Shown piece after piece: positions 33,719 through 33,784 of a stretch of DNA of 33,784 bases. A program made the translations under genes and the position numbers. Origin of the DNA: Flavobacteriia bacterium (GTDB lineage Bacteria > Bacteroidota > Bacteroidia > Flavobacteriales_D > Crocinitomicaceae); NCBI GenBank assembly GCA_947462925.1, contig CANHQP010000041.1, positions 1-33,784 on the forward strand. Direction: 5' to 3'. The notes below the pieces were generated by a model, which was not told the DNA's origin, searched no databases, and saw only the letters and a program-made list of their open reading frames with translations. Each line of letters starts with the position of its first letter. The stretch's first letter is position 1.

Positions 33719-33727
33719 TTATCTTTA
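33696..33727 (+). promoter_or_regulatory. Candidate promoter for the gene at the window end
   Basis: TTTG (33696-33699, in the terminator loop) and TATCTTTA (33720-33727; one mismatch to TAnnTTTG) with a 20-base spacer. The palindrome TTTACGTAAA follows at 33728-33737, between the promoter and the ATG at 33749. Confidence 0.35.
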
Positions 33728-33748
33728 TTTACGTAAATTATCATAGAA

Positions 33749-33784
33749 ATGCTTGTATTACAGCAACAATTGCAGTTTAGTGAA
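33749..33784 (+). CDS. Start of an unidentified gene, cut by the window end
   Basis: ATG at 33749 opens a frame of 12 codons, MLVLQQQLQFSE, that runs off the window. The location after a terminator and a promoter-like sequence suggests a real gene start, but twelve residues are too few to assign a family. Confidence 0.4.
   Translation, partial: MLVLQQQLQFSE

Overview
The window looks like a low-GC chromosome segment from a Bacteroidota bacterium, most likely order Flavobacteriales and possibly a Fluviicola/Crocinitomicaceae-like lineage; the family-level guess is inference. The evidence is: the PorX regulator and two secreted proteins with type IX secretion (T9SS) sorting domains; the Bacteroidota block cinA-rpmB-rpmG-DUF4295-ftsY; promoter boxes of the TAnnTTTG type; and start codons preceded by A-rich leaders with no clear Shine-Dalgarno sequence.

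Layout. 1-1053: an IS1595-family (ISXO2-like) insertion sequence whose right end cuts into a small membrane-protein ORF. 1368-8567: an SF1 helicase, divergently transcribed from a multi-pass 'SpecificRecomb' (PF10136) membrane protein, then an ABC-2 efflux pair and an alanine dehydrogenase-like enzyme. 8568-9028: a noncoding gap carrying the first copy of a 224-bp structured repeat. 9029-12309: tsaE and porX, divergent from an HD-domain phosphohydrolase. 12384-15473: a large secreted M43-type metalloprotease with a T9SS tail. 15639-18697: ftsY, DUF4295, rpmG, rpmB and cinA, all on the minus strand. 18759-20398: a DUF4197 lipoprotein and a nucleoside phosphorylase. 20395-22400: terC, an unknown gene, a DUF493 gene and a membrane-anchored protein, overlapping or tightly packed. 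22539-25344: an exported protein, a repeat-rich noncoding stretch, a T9SS cargo protein and the second copy of the 224-bp repeat. 25362-27083: menD. 27400-33597: a TetR regulator with a TolC/membrane-fusion/RND efflux operon. The window ends with the first codons of another gene.

Most genes are core or housekeeping. PorX is linked functionally to the two T9SS cargo proteins. The TetR gene sits over a perfect palindrome and probably controls the efflux operon behind it. The most unusual signal is noncoding: two same-length copies of a 224-bp element, about 91% identical by hand count, with several nested inverted repeats and paired substitutions that keep base pairing. Its terminal hairpin recurs in a third, diverged form, and each example lies just beyond the stop codon of a minus-strand gene. 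No clear new defence or metabolic system was found.
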